This document shows, in pieces, positions 13,301 to 26,200 of a DNA stretch of 64,000 nucleotides (the first letter of the stretch is position 1; each line of letters starts with the position of its first letter). The translations under genes were made by a program, and so were the position numbers. The notes beneath the pieces were generated by a model. It was not told the DNA's origin. It saw nothing but the letters and a program-made list of their open reading frames with translations, and made no database searches. The DNA lies in the NCBI GenBank assembly GCA_947462335.1, contig OX381713.1:19770381-19834380 (forward strand), read 5' to 3'. The DNA comes from Harmothoe impar (taxonomy: Eukaryota > Annelida > Polychaeta > Phyllodocida > Polynoidae).

Positions 13301-13660
13301 CGTACTTTATTTCGCTGGGTATATATTTTCGCTATATTCACGGAAATGAAAAATCCGCGAAATTCTTATATGCTACAGTATGGAATAAATACCCGCGAAT
13401 TAGTCTTTTTTGCCACCTCAGCGAAAATTTACACCCGTGAATATAAGTACTTTCACAGTATTTGGTATATTGGCAAACTATATAGGTTTTGAGGCATAAG
13501 GGCAAGTTGCTATTTAGGGCCTATTTGGTATATTGGCAAACTATATAGTGTTTGAGGCATAAGGGCAAGTTGATTTTTTAGGGCAGTTTGCTATGATTTC
13601 AACCTATATAGTGTTTGAGGCATAAGGGCAGGCGGATATTTAAGGCTTGTTTAGTACATT
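10300..13660 (+). repeat. Forward higher-order tandem array, 63-bp monomers in 314-bp units
   Basis: Monomers of about 63 bp share the core TTTGAGGCATAAGGGCA and the AT-rich word CTATATAG. They fall into roughly five types, recognisable by what follows the core (for example CAAGTTGATATTTTAGGGC, CAGGCGGATATTTAAGGC, CAAGATGTTATTTAAGG). Types recur in order, giving a 314-bp higher-order period: the word CTGACTATAT that opens one unit sits at 11037, 11351 and 11665. The array is interrupted only by the nested MITE at 13294-13458. Confidence 0.9.
13292..13460. mobile_element. Nested 165-bp MITE with TA target duplication
   Basis: The element is 13294-13458, flanked by TA (13292-13293 and 13459-13460). 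It starts CTGTGGTCGTACTTTATTTC and its other end, read inverted, is CTGTGAAAGTACTTATATTC, an imperfect terminal inverted repeat. Removing it and one TA restores GGGCCTATTTGGTATATTGG, exactly the sequence of neighbouring array monomers, so the insertion point is certain. A TA duplication points to the Tc1/mariner-type group. The interior has repeated CGCGAA and CGCGAATTAG-like words and no coding capacity. Confidence 0.92.
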
Positions 13661-15600
13661 AATATCCACCTGCCCTTATGACTCAAACACTTTATATAGT
13701 GTGCCAATATACCAAATAGGCCTTAAATAACATCTTGCCCTTATGCCTCAAAACCTATATAGTCAGCTAATGTACTAAACAAGCCTTAAATATCCGCCTG
13801 CCCTTATGCCTCAAACACTATATAGGTTGAAATTACAGCAAACTGCCCTAAAATATCAACTTGCCCTTATGCCTCAAACACTATATAGTGTGCCAATATA
13901 CCAAATAGGCCTTAAATAACATCTTGCCCTCATGCCTCAAAACCTATATAGTCAGCTAATGTACTAAACAAGCCTTAAATATCCGCCTGCCCTTATGCCT
14001 CAAACACTATATGGGTTGAAATCATAGCAAACTGCCCTAAAATATCAAGTTGCCCTTATGCCTCAAACACTATATAGTGTGCCAATATACCAAATAGGCC
14101 CTAAATAACAACTTGCCCTTATGCCTCAAAACCTATATAGCCAGCTAATATCCTAAACTACCCTCAAATATCCACCTGCCCTTATGCCTCAAACACTATA
14201 TAGTGTGCCAATATACCAAATAGGCCCTAAATAACAACTTGCCCTTATGCCTCAAAACCTATATAGCCAGCTAAGGTACTAAACAAGCCTAAAATATCCG
14301 CCTGCCCTTATGCCTCAAACACTATATAGTGTGCCGATATACCAAATAGGCCCTAAATAACAACTTGCCCTTATGCCTCAAAACCTATATAGCCAGCTAA
14401 TATCCTAAATTACCCTTTAATATCCACCTGCCCTTATGACTCAAACACTTTATATAGTGTGCCAATATACCAAATAGGCCTTAAATAACATCTTGCCCTT
14501 ATGCCTCAAAACCTATATAGTCAGCTAATGTACTAAACAAGCCTTAAATATCCGCCTGCCCTTATGCCTCAAACACTATATAGGTTGAAATTACAGCAAA
14601 CTGCCCTAAAATATCAACTTGCCCTTATGCCTCAAACACTATATAGTGTGCCAATATACCAAATAGGCCTTAAATAACATCTTGCCCTCATGCCTCAAAA
14701 CCTATATAGTCAGCTAATGTACTAAACAAGCCTTAAATATCCGCCTGCCCTTATGCCTCAAACACTATATGGGTTGAAATCATAGCAAACTGCCCTAAAA
14801 TATCAAGTTGCCCTTATGCCTCAAACACTATATAGTGTGCCAATATACCAAATAGGCCCTAAATAACAACTTGCCCTTATGCCTCAAAACCTATATAGCC
14901 AGCTAATATCCTAAACTACCCTCAAATATCCACCTGCCCTTATGCCTCAAACACTATATAGTGTGCCAATATACCAAATAGGCCCTAAATAACAACTTGC
15001 CCTTATGCCTCAAAACCTATATAGCCAGCTAATATCCTAAACTACCCTAAAATATCCACCTGCCCTTATGCCTCAAACACTATATAGGTTGAAATCATAG
15101 CAAACTGCCCTAAAATATCAACTTGCCCTTATGCCTCAAACACTATATAGTGTGCCGATATACCAAATAGGCCCTAAATAACAACTTGCCCTTATGCCTC
15201 AAAACCTATATAGCCAGCAAATATCCTTAATTACCCTTTAATATCCACCTGCCCATATGCCTCAAACACTATATAGTGTGCCAATATACCAAATAGGCCT
15301 TAAAAAATATCTTGCCCTTATGCCTCAAAACCTATATAGTCAGCTAATGTACTAAACAAGCCTTAAATATCCGCCTGCCCTTATGCCTCAAACACTATAT
15401 AAGTTGAAATTACAGCAAACTGCCCTAAAATATCAACTTGCCCTTATGCCTCAAACACTATATAGTGTGCCAATATACCAAATAGGCCCTAAATAACAAC
15501 TTGCCCTTATGCCTCAAAACCTATATAGCCAGCTAAGGTACTAAACAAGCCTAAAATATCCGCCTGCCCTTATGCCTCAAACACTATATAGTCAGTTAAG
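13661..15600 (-). repeat. Inverted half of the higher-order array
   Basis: The same 63-bp monomers in reverse complement (TGCCCTTATGCCTCAAA core). The turn is abrupt: AGTACATT ends the forward half at 13660 and AATATCCACC starts the reverse half, without a spacer. This arm is about 1.9 kb against about 3.4 kb for the forward arm, so the halves are unequal. Blocks of several hundred bases repeat almost unchanged within it (compare 13661-14060 with 14410-14800), a sign of recent amplification. Confidence 0.9.
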
Positions 15601-15876
15601 GTACTTAACTTCTTTAAGATGTCCACTTGCCCTTATGCCTCAAATGCTATATAGTTTGCCAATACTATGGCCTTATGGTGTTTGTGGCCTAAGGGCATTT
15701 GTGGCCTAGTGGCGTTTGTGGCCTAAGGGCATTTGTGGTGTAAGGGCATTTGTGGCATAAGGGCATTTGTGCTTTAATGCCACTTTTGTGGTATAGTGGC
15801 CCGTGGTTTGCCCTTATGCCTCAAACGGTCATCTTTTTGAGGGTTAGTGGCAAATTTGTGGCGTAAGGTCCCCACA
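15583..15876 (-). repeat. Right terminal inverted repeat of the foldback element
   Basis: Reverse complement of 10061-10354, ending GGTCCCCACA. It is followed at once by the second CAGCC copy at 15877-15881. Confidence 0.8.
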
Positions 15877-15881
15877 CAGCC

Positions 15882-18800
15882 TCTTACCTATTTTACTTCA
15901 CACAGCGGAAACTGGGTCCATTCTAGACTAGAAGCTAGCCTTTCTAATGCCATGCAATGTGGGCATAGGCTCCTATTGTAAGGAATGGCATACATCTTAT
16001 CATGTGATTAGATGAACCGACACATTAGTTTGGTTGAGCATTACATTGAGGCCGAGAAGGTTCTTAAATAAGGGAAGGTATATAATGTACCAAAAGACCT
16101 GCTGTGCTGCTACAGGCTACAGGTGTCGCTTTCTAAATTGAAGAAACCAGAGCTCTTCGATTGCCTATACCAGCAAAAAGCACTGTTTGTATTGTATCCA
16201 ACAACCCATACCCAGCGGTGGATCCAGGATTTTGAAAAACGGGCTGGGCGCTCTTGTAAAACTTTCCTTGAGAACCGCCGGGGAAGATTTTACATGAAGT
16301 AAACTTAGATTTACCCACAAAGAAGCCATTTCAATGTAGAAAACTGCAATGAAATGGCTGCAGCCCCCTCAGGACCCTCATCTATGTGGAGTTGGGGAGG
16401 GCAGAAGCAAGGTTCATTCTAGAGAACCAAGAGGCAGACTAAGCTGTGCTGCCTGCCACATGGTGGTAGTTGTAAGTTAGGTGTTGTCTGTGGGATCCTC
16501 TCTGGGTGGTGGCTAGATTTATGGTTCTACATGATGCTATTTACGCACACTACAAGCTGAGAAAAAGACTACTTTGCCTTGTTTACCCAAAGCCTGTTCT
16601 ATCAGCATATTCTCTGAGATTCCATGCGTGAATCTTACAAGTGGCAACTATGCTGTTTTCAGATCTGTATTGATCATGGCAAAATTCTGCTGCTCTTACT
16701 ATTTGGCTACCAACGATAGCGATAGGTTTGTTATCGATCTGAGACGTTCTATCTGTACTTCAATTCTTTCTATGGTACATGTATAAGGGCATGTATGAGC
16801 CCTGATTGCTGGCGACATGGCGGAACATAATAAGCGAGCTCAATTTAAAGCAGAAATAGTTTTTTCAGATATTGGTAAGTCAGGATAAAGGCATGATAGA
16901 ATTTGTTATGTCACTTGATATGAAATGTGGAAATAGTCCAGACATCAACTAGTTTGTGTATTGATTATGGTTTTTTTAGTCCTTTGATTTGATGCTAAAA
17001 GAAATGCATGTGCATTTTCGTTGCCACCCCCTCCCCCACTCAAGAAGCTTCGCTTTTTTAGTTGTACAGCCACACCTGCTTTAACCTCAATAAAACACTT
17101 CAATTGGAGAAACCTTCTTCAACTTCCACTTGATCATTGCTGGAATAAAGCTGCATGATAAAGCTTAACATCCTCCTGGCACTGGGTATGTGTCCAGGTA
17201 TCGTAATACCTGGTTTGGATTTCTGAGTATAGATAGCAGTGGTATAAACATGTAGATCACACAAGTGTCTGCACCCCCCTGCCTGTATACACCATGGATG
17301 CCCACCTCCAGGTCCTACCACCAGCCGCCCTCTACCCTAGACAACACATACACAAAAACTGCACCATCAGCACTTTTTATCCTGAGGTCCCAGACACAGA
17401 ATAACTGTAGCAACCTACTGCAGACCCTCACATTAATACAGAATAACCTGTGTATGTTTCGACACCGGCCACCTGTAGTAATAATGGAGGAGACTTTAAA
17501 GAACCAGAGGATGTGCGCCAACAAGTCGAGTGGGGGCCGCTTTGGTGACAATTTAATGGTCTGCCAGAGGGAGGATGGATTGGACAAAAGACCAATAAGG
17601 CTGAATGCTCATAGACAAGTCAGTCTTTGCGGACCAACTCTAGTACCACAAATTGAAAATGGAGTTATAGAATTGGTACAATGTTGAGACAAGCACTTGT
17701 ACCAAAATGAGCCAAAGTCCCCCCTAACCCGCACCAGGAGCTCTAAATACAGGCCTGCAGTTAGTCTAGACAGGCCTAGAGGGTTCTATAGTACATTTAT
17801 CTACCTGCTTTCTGAGTATGAATCAGGTTAGAACAGAAAACATGTACATCTCTCTGTCTGTTTTGGGTTGAGAACTAGGTTTTTAAGACACCTCCTGAAA
17901 ATGATGCTAAAATCAATATCACTGGCTGTGCAAAGGCTATTATGTGATGAACTTTAGACGACGGCTGCCCACCAGATTTCCAGCTGCTTATAGCCACTGA
18001 ATTCTACCTTAATACAGAATGTAGGTATATATCTTGGATAAAAAAGTATAACCTGGACTTAAGGTTGTGAAGCAGACCTACAGCAGGAGCCTACATCTAC
18101 AGGTGTTTGTAATCCACTAGCTCACAGATGTCCCACCCTAATAAGACCCATCTGAATGTCGCGGCGAGAAAAGGGGTTGGTCAGAAAATCTAGGCTAGGT
18201 AATACATTTTTGCATAAAAACTGTTCTTAAGCAGGACGTCCTCAGCAATCACAACTTCTCGTTGACTTATGGACCTTTGAAGAACTTTGGGTTGGCCCTG
18301 TCTTTATAGGTTGAGTCTGGTAACATAAAACACACTTTGTGGTTGCCCCTTCCCTGGCTCCTGACTACGGCCCCCTACCAGGTCCTGTCTGCTTGTTCTT
18401 TGTGTCTCCTATACTCCAACCCAGTCACCATGTACCTGTCTAAATCCAGACCTGCTGGGCTGCTGTAGGGCTAATAGGAGACAGATGGAAAAGGGTTTAA
18501 TATGACCCGGATAGTTATATTATAGTCCCATCTGCCAATAGGAATCTGCTTTTTCGGCTGGTCCTCCTATTTTTTAGGTTTAAGTATATTTTATTGCAAT
18601 AAAGGACCATACAAATATCCTTGCTTGTTTTTCATCATCACGTTAAATCCGGTAGCATCCAATGGAAAAATAAGGTTTATTACGAATGGGAAACAAAACC
18701 ACTCTGTCTAAGCACTACGATGTCCGTTAAAGAATGTCAATGCTAATAAATCAACTTTTTAGTGGAATGTTTGAAAAATAATATTCCCCCGCTCAGAGTC

Positions 18801-21800
18801 GGTCACAATCATGATACTTAACTTACACCTGGGGCAATAGTTGAACTGGACAGAACTTTTTCACAACAGTTCATAACAACTTTTACCCACTTTGCTGCAG
18901 GTGTCTGTAGATGTTCCCTTTTCACTCACTAGGTGGCCTAAATGTCCCGAAATACCTGCCAGGTCCAGGGGTGGGACGGGTGATGGACTCTCACTTTAAT
19001 CACTGAAGAAGGGCCCTGCGGCTACAGGAGGGCCGTTTTGAATCATGGTCGTACCAATTAAGCCTATACAGTGTAAGTGTCAGAAACCAGCTGAATATAG
19101 CTATAAGTGTGCGGTCCCAGATGTACTTAATCAATAGAATACTGCCTCCTTATAGCATATGGATTTCCTACTATTAAAAGTGGAAAGTAAGCTGCTGCCC
19201 ACTAGCGCCACATTTTTACTGAGATTAGAAGCTCTAGACCAGGGGTGCAGGTAGGTATGAAGAGGAGAGGGGGACAGGGTATGTAGATAAGGGGTATAGT
19301 TCAGCAGTAGCAGCAACCACCTGTTGGTGTTGTCTTCTGCCGCTAGGTGGGGCGACCTGTCTACACAAACACACACAGGGAGCTGCGTCTCCATGACCTA
19401 CTTACCGAGCTGCTCCTCCCACTAGAACTGAGATCCCCCCCTGCTGCTCACACTAACACCTGCAACTCTCCCTCCCAGTCCTCAAAAAGTTCTACATTTT
19501 TTCTCTTCTTGATTGTTTGAATGTTGTATTGCATAATCAGCCTGATGGGATTTCTAACAGCCTGTGCTTACAAGTCCGTAAACTTCTCAGCTTCAATTAT
19601 CCTGGTCTACAGGTACCTCCTTAGCTAAGTCTACCTTCTGCACCTGGTTATCACATTACGACCTGCTCCTCCTTGAGCCTCTCCTTGTCTGAGAAAAATC
19701 TGGGAGGAATCCTCAGATCGTGTGCCTCTGTTCACTGAGTGTGTCATTTGCATGACTCGCTCTTTGAGCTGCTCCTCCTCCCTCTTATCCTTCTTCCTAA
19801 AACCTCCTAGAATATCCATCATCACAATAGTCTTTGGAGCCATTTACTATATCTCATTGAATATTTCCCCATCCCTATTGTCAGCTTGGCTCTTTTAGTT
19901 TAATATGTAGACTTTTGAAGTCTCCTTGAACGGGTTGCCACCAATTCCCTGAACACTTAACCATGTACCTTAGAGTCCATGTTGTCTCTAACACATCTCA
20001 TCACAAACTCTGTACATTGTCCTCATTCATTGTCTTGACTCCTTGAGCTGCCTACGTTGGCCTACCTTTAATTTGCCTTTTGATCCTTCACTAAATCTTC
20101 TAACTTCTTGCGCAGTAAGTACGCCCCTCTCCTTTAATACGTCAGTTGCTATAGTAATTGGCCAGAAGTATTCCCTGGTGAATGCTAAACTAGATTTGAT
20201 GAGCTTCCTTTATAGCTTCCTCCAACCCTGCTGCCTATCTAGGCACTTAGCAAGTCTCTGCACTACCTTAGAAACCCCTGCTACACATCAAGCTACTATA
20301 ACATAGACATAATTATAACGTCTAACCATGGTCCATATCCGCTAAATGAGCTGGCTTACAGTGTGACATACTAAGAATTATAAAAAGTAGGCTCTACTCT
20401 CCATTCATAAATCTCAAGCTTTGGCTCGTGACTATCCTCAGTTATATGTACCAGAGGCAAGGATTGGAGAGGTAAGTTAAATGTGCAGGTGGGTGTCAGT
20501 CTCCCTACATATGCACTGTGTTGCCACATGTACTTGGGTATGACTGCGGTCATGGTAGGAGAGTGATGTAAATAGCATTCTCCATGCACATACCTTGTAG
20601 TGCTATGTGTCCCAGGCTGGCAGGGACTGTGGTATGAGAGTGTTGAGCAGGTGGGTGACCTCAGTGAGCTGCTCTGTGTGTGTATTTATACCACCCCTGT
20701 CTACCTTAACCCCCAACCCCTCCTCCCCAGCCCGCCCCCAGCCCCAGCCCCACAGTCAGCAGGATTTTATCTGACAGTAATTTAAGGTTTTTGTTCATGT
20801 GTACATTTCTACTAGAACTGTTGATATCTTGATCAGAGGATCTGCTCCTTTTAGAATAAATGTTTCTTTCAATATTTCAAAGTGTCAATTTAGCTGCACC
20901 GGTTGTGCAAAATAGGCAGTAGCCCTAATAGATAAACCAGTGATATTTTGGAATCACATCATAATATTTACAAGCTGTGCACATACTACCGGCAGTAATT
21001 AGAACAGAGTCAAGAAACGTCTATGGGGCAATGCCCCACGTCAATGCCATTTAACAAGTGTAACATTAATTTCAATGGGAAAATATTTTAAATGGTCAGA
21101 CCTCTTAATGTGCGTGTGTATTCTTACTCCATACTCATTTAGTAATTATTTGCTCAGTTTCATGCCATTTAGGCGAGTTATTCTGCGGTGGGTGTTGACC
21201 TTTTTGCTGCGGCCTACAACTGTTATGATTGTCAGGTCTGGCAGAAGAAAGTAACAAACTTGGCAAATACCGCTGGACCTCTGCCATCAGAAACTCCTGT
21301 CTGTCTTGTACCACTACTTGTACCCTTTGTAAACCTTTGTCAGCGAATGGAATAGCAGAAACAGAAACACTTAAGTGAGACAATTTATAATGTTTTCTGG
21401 TTCACAGTCATATCTGGTTATTTGTGTCATATTTGTGTTTTTTCCATCTTTTCTTGGTGATGTGTGTACATTACTTTGTAATATAATGGTACGCACGATG
21501 TATCATGTTAATTGTGGGGGGAGGGGATTCTTTGTGAGATGTACAAAGTGTTTTAGTAGTTCAACATCTTGTCTCTGCATACACCTGTCATTCATGTTAT
21601 ATACAAAGTTCAGTAACATCCAGGGAATGTGACATTAGAACATTGCCTTGATATTTCTTATAGGTAAATTGTGTTGAATCATTCACTATGTGCTGCTATG
21701 TGACTCAACATCAGATAACACATACCACCAGTGCTATATGCCTGTATGAGCAGGCTTCACTGAATGTCTTCCAGTCCAAACCTGCCCTCTAATGCAAACC

Positions 21801-24800
21801 ATATACCCTTCTGCTATTGCATAGCACTGATTCGACAATATCCTACAATTATTTCTACAGGAATAAAAATCTCCCCTTTAGCCTTTCTTTGTTGACCCAG
21901 CTTTGTTATTGTCAGGTGGCTGTGTCAAGATGCATGAGCCACCCAGAAATGGGGCAGTCAGGAAACCAAAAATACATCGGTTTGTTTAGAGAACATGTTG
22001 ACGCTGACAGAGTAAGTTCAAATGCTGGAGTCATTTGTCTTCCTGTAAGTGTATTTTCCTAAACACAATTTTACTACTGACAAGTAAATGGCTATAGTAC
22101 AAGGATGTTGATGAATGTGCAGGATGCAAATAATTAGTGCACTTAAGTGAGACCAGCTTAAAATCCTATAGTATTCACAACTAAGTAAGTCGAAGAATAA
22201 CCTTCTCATCAACATAGATCCAACATTGCATGGCTCAGTTCCCAGTCCAGTTTCAACTCACTGGTATCTGGATTGTTTTAGACTCCTTTATCTAAAATGT
22301 CTCCAGAATGCCTGTCCAATCAGCTTATCATGATTATCGACAAATAGTGTGTTTATTGAATTTCATGTGGACAATATACTATGAGTAAAGATCTAGTGAG
22401 CATCTGGTGGGTTGAAAATTAAAGGGAATTGCCAACAGAAAAAACAGCAGGTGGCTGTAAGGATGTAAATCTGCTTCATTTCAGCACCTTGCTATTGTGA
22501 GAACCTCAGTTGGTGATGTTAACATCATAGGGGCCTGTTGCTAACCCTGCTGTTCTGAACATGTAGGTACTAGGACAGCAGCTAGTAGGGTAGGGGCTGG
22601 TAGGGGTGGAGGGCTCAACACATCACCTGGTATCACCTGTAAGATAAGAACCCCAGATATAGCGGTGTACAACTACCATGAGATAACAATACCCCAGGGT
22701 ACAGACAAGATCAGGGCCAAACAAACCCTCTCTGACAACTCAACACAACACAACCCAGGAAAGGAACAGGGACAAGCTCTCAGTGACAACACAACCTGTA
22801 AAAGTACCAGAGCTGCCTGGGTTTTCGCTGTTTACAAACATTTTGATGCAGTGGAGAGATATTCCAGTATATTAAAAATTCCAATGAAAGGAGGACATTT
22901 TTCTGTAGTGTGTAAATCTCACTGTCAGGTTATCATGAAGTATTGAGATACTGGTAGAATAATTGAAAAGTACACTCAACACCCTTTCCATTCTAATCCC
23001 TATTACTGCGCTGAAGTTACTCCCTGTCTGTGGAGTATAAAGTGGCTGCTGACATGACAGCCGCATACCTTGCTACACGATAGCTGCATCCTGTCAGCCT
23101 TTGTCAACCTCTATGACTCAGATGTCAATGTCTCCTGCGTATCTTCCTTATCTATCCCTTACAGGCAGAGTCCACTCCATTAGTCCGATTCAATACCTAA
23201 TGAAAACAAGATGATGTAAGGGGATTTGGGTGGATTTTAAATGGTTAAAATATGATTTGCAGCAGTAGGGGTTGGGTTGGTGTTTGCCCAAAATTTTGAA
23301 TCTTAGTGCAGATAGCTACAAGTAATTGTAGCAACTGGCATCATCAACTTAACCAGTATTGATGGCCTCTGGCTTTTACCAGTGACACCAACGTAGATGA
23401 GAGGGGAGTGCTTGCCAGCCGGCAAAAAACCTGAGGAGATCCACCTGTAGGCCGTGGGAGTGGTTGGTTTGGCAGCCCCACCTCTCGGGGGTTCCCCTAT
23501 GAGGGGGAGGGGGGGGGGGGGTCCCCTCTGAAGTCCAGAAATATGTTTAATTGCTACTCAAATTGAAATAAAGGCCGATTTTACGCCTGTGGAATATTCC
23601 TCCCCTTTTCCTGCATAGGGCCTACACTAAATAAGCTTGAAGTTGGCGACTTAAAACCATGTGATCCGAGTCAAAAAGCAATGTAGCCTGCGTTGAACTA
23701 GCCAATGGAAATAATATAGTCAGACAATTATATTCAAGTAACATAAGAAGGATGAATACATAATACGAAAAAGATTTCAAAAGCGGGTGCTTAAATGCAG
23801 TGGTATGGGATATATAGTTTCCCTTGGTGTTCTGTAATTTTTTCCCCACTATTCTCCTTGCCTCTCCCTCCTACAGTACCTCTCTGCTCCAATTGTTTGT
23901 TTTGGCTGAAAACATTAGGTACAGGACATGTTGTCTTATCGCTGAGGTCCTGAGTGGCTAAATTAGAGAAAGCACAAGACCTACCAACTCTGGGACCCGC
24001 GACAGACGGTATTTGCCAATTCATCATATTTTTGTGGACTTAATCCCAAAAGACTTGTCTAAAACCCTCTGCCAATACTTCATTAACCCACTACATCTGT
24101 GTTCTGTATTATGTGAGAAAGCGGTTGCCCACAGGGTTCATTTTCATCAAAAGTATTAGTTCTAGTTTTGATGAGGTTTTCAGTCCTCAACAGGTACCAC
24201 CATTTATATTATGGCTTAGTCTGGGAGATTTGTCCAATTTCATGAATAAATCTGGCAATACTATTATAATAACCTGAAGCCATGAATTCATCAAAATAGC
24301 TATGAAAGCAGTCATTTTGAAGTAGAATTAAACAATACTTTTCATGAACTGAATACAGAGATCCCCTTAACAGTCCCTGTACCTCCTGTTTCTTCACCCC
24401 TATAAGAGTTTGGGGCATGTCACACTCGCCTTATAGCTCAGATGGTGCACCTGCTTGTAATTGTTGGACATTTCACTGTTAACTTCTCTCTATTTACTGC
24501 TTTGTCTCTAAATCCCATTATCAAAGACAGGCTTGGCATCATATCCCCTTACATTGTTCCTGCAGCATCGAACCACTCCTACTTCTAGTTCTACACCCCC
24601 TCCAACTCTCCACCCCCGCCTCTTGGATCCCCATGTTCTATTTATAGCATACTGAGAGAGCATGGATGGGTGCTTGATCCCTTCACCCATCCCCTAATCT
24701 CCCCTACCCCTACCCCCCATCCCCCATCAGCCTGTTGGCCCCCTCAGTACCTTTGTATATTTGTGTACAGAGCAGGTCACGTGCCCCCTGGTGGTAGCAG

Positions 24801-25699
24801 TGCCGCCTGGTGTGAAACCGGTAAACTACACGGCATCAACACAGGGAGTCTACGCGGGATTAACGGACACTACACTGCGCGGCAGCCATCTTGGAACTAT
24901 CAAGCAGGCAAGAATAGTGATTATGATTGAGCAATAGAGCAATCACCATAACTTGATCATCCAAGAAGCCTTTGAGTGAGAAAAGGATCCCTTTTGCAGG
25001 CCCCAAAGTAGCACAAAATCATATTATATGCTGTATTCTTTATAATTGCAAAGGTGTGCACAAGGTACCAAACCTCATGACCAAGGCTAGATCACTGCTT
25101 GACTTGTTCCTCCTCGTGAAATTACCTACAGCTCTGAAACACTGTATGCCCTGATCAAACCTACATTTCAGTCCATAGAATTAGTAAATATTCGCTGCAG
25201 CAAGGTGCTGGTTTACAAGAAACCGTGACCTGGGCCTTGAGGGGAATCCAAACGTATGATTCTGATTATAAAGTGCTTTATATTCGTCTAGCCTTGTCCT
25301 CACTTGCTCGAGGTGTGAATGAGAGATGGCATAAGCAGTCAATGTTCAGTACACACACACTTGCTCTGCATCTTGGTTTCTTGGTTTGAAGGTCTCAAAT
25401 ATACAGTATATATGCAGACAGTCCTATGATACTACCATGACATAGCTTTCGCTTCCTGGATCTCGCTGATACTACCTATACCATCATATCTAATGAATTA
25501 CATGTACATAACATCATTAACAATGAAGAAATGATCATAGTTGATGCCACAATGACACAGTTTAGCCTTCTTGATTAATTTTGTGATTTCCATCAAGCAC
25601 AGTGTCATTTGTACCAGGCGTTGATCGAATCTAGTCCTTTATATTCCTTACACACTGATATTCCTAGGCTCCCTATACGCCCAACCTCTCAGTCACTAG
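15882..25699. other. No gene recognised; about 10 kb of host-like DNA
   Basis: Many ATG-started frames of 60-140 codons exist, the longest being 17265-17687 on the plus strand. It is overlapped on the minus strand by comparable frames and shows no domain, so I do not call it. A tRNA-like A box without a B box occurs near 24430. A G/C run lies near 23505-23523. The region may be intronic or intergenic. Confidence 0.4.
24783..24794 (-). promoter_or_regulatory. CTCF-like core CCACCAGGGGGC
   Basis: The minus strand reads CCACCAGGGGGC, identical to the core of the bilaterian CTCF consensus. A CACGTG word lies directly beside it (24777-24782), and GCCATCTTGG, a YY1-type site, follows near 24886. 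The cluster is CpG-containing against an AT-rich background and could mark a promoter or insulator. The motif match is seen directly; occupancy is inference. Confidence 0.35.
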
Positions 25700-25995
25700 T
25701 GCCCAACCTAGTTAGTCATTTTTTGGATCCCTATACCACCAACCTAGATTAGTTATTATTGCCAGGTTGGTCACTACTGACCAACCCACCTTAGTCTTTT
25801 TAGTTCCAGGGGGAGCCACTGAGTGGTCATCACAGGTGGCCCCAACTAGTGGCATACAAATACAACACACCAATGATGGACCTAGGTTAGCCACTACTGA
25901 CTGACCCCTTGGTCATTTTTGAATATAACTTTGCCATTGTGACTAACACTCATATGACCAACCTGGGTTAGTCTGTACTGACTAACCCTTTCAAT
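25700..25995. repeat. Degenerate tandem repeat of ACCAACCTAGGTTAGT type
   Basis: Phrases such as CCAACCTAG, TTAGTCATTTTT, CACTACTGACCAACCC and CCAACCTGGGTTAGTC recur at about 60-80 bp intervals. Example positions are 25696, 25739, 25774, 25877 and 25957. Copies are too diverged for clear unit borders. It looks like an old minisatellite without coding potential. Confidence 0.5.
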
Positions 25996-26039
25996 CTGTG
26001 GATTTTCAGTGCATGCCAGAAGCTTGGAGCTGGTCGAAG

Positions 26040-26200
26040 AAGCCGCGAGACTATCGTAGGAGAGGTTGCCGGGTCACGTGACCAGCTTCAGTCATTAAGT
26101 GGTTACGTCAGGCCCCGCCAGGTGGCAGGCGGTGTTTGGCGTCTGGCAGTCTGCGCACGCGCCGTGGGGTCCAAACACAAGAGTGGCGCCACCTCTAGGT
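26040..26200. promoter_or_regulatory. CpG-rich promoter-like cluster
   Basis: Within 160 bp there are GGTCACGTGACC (26072-26083, an E-box dimer site), GGTTACGTCAG (CRE-like, about 26101), CTGCGCACGCGCC (close to the NRF-1 consensus) and GTGGCGCCACC, all in a locally CpG-dense stretch. Such clustering is common at invertebrate promoters. I could not identify a coding exon on either side, so the direction and the gene remain unknown. Confidence 0.35.

Larger units (their letters stand above)
10061..15876. mobile_element. 5.8-kb foldback element packed with an inverted higher-order satellite
   Basis: The element begins TGTGGGG and ends CCCCACA, and is flanked by a perfect 5-bp duplication CAGCC (10056-10060 and 15877-15881). 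Its termini are about 294 bp of inverted repeat. The interior is wholly tandem units of about 63 bp, each with the core TTTGAGGCATAAGGGCA. They run forward to 13660 and in reverse complement from 13661. No coding sequence is present, so it would depend on proteins in trans. TG...CA ends with a 5-bp duplication also resemble retroviral-type integration, but there is no LTR, so I class it as foldback DNA of unknown superfamily. Confidence 0.85.

Noticed and set aside
10061..15876. LTR retrotransposon
   Set aside because: TG...CA ends and a 5-bp duplication fit, but the terminal repeats are inverted rather than direct and there is no primer site, polypurine tract or gag-pol.
17265..17687. 140-codon plus-strand gene
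   Set aside because: The longest non-repetitive frame outside the elements, but it is overlapped by a 90-codon minus frame, has no recognisable domain and no clear gene context.
24430..24480. tRNA gene
   Set aside because: TAGCTCAGATGGT resembles an A box, but there is no B box (GGTTCGANNCC) or acceptor stem downstream. At most it is a decayed tRNA-derived SINE fragment.
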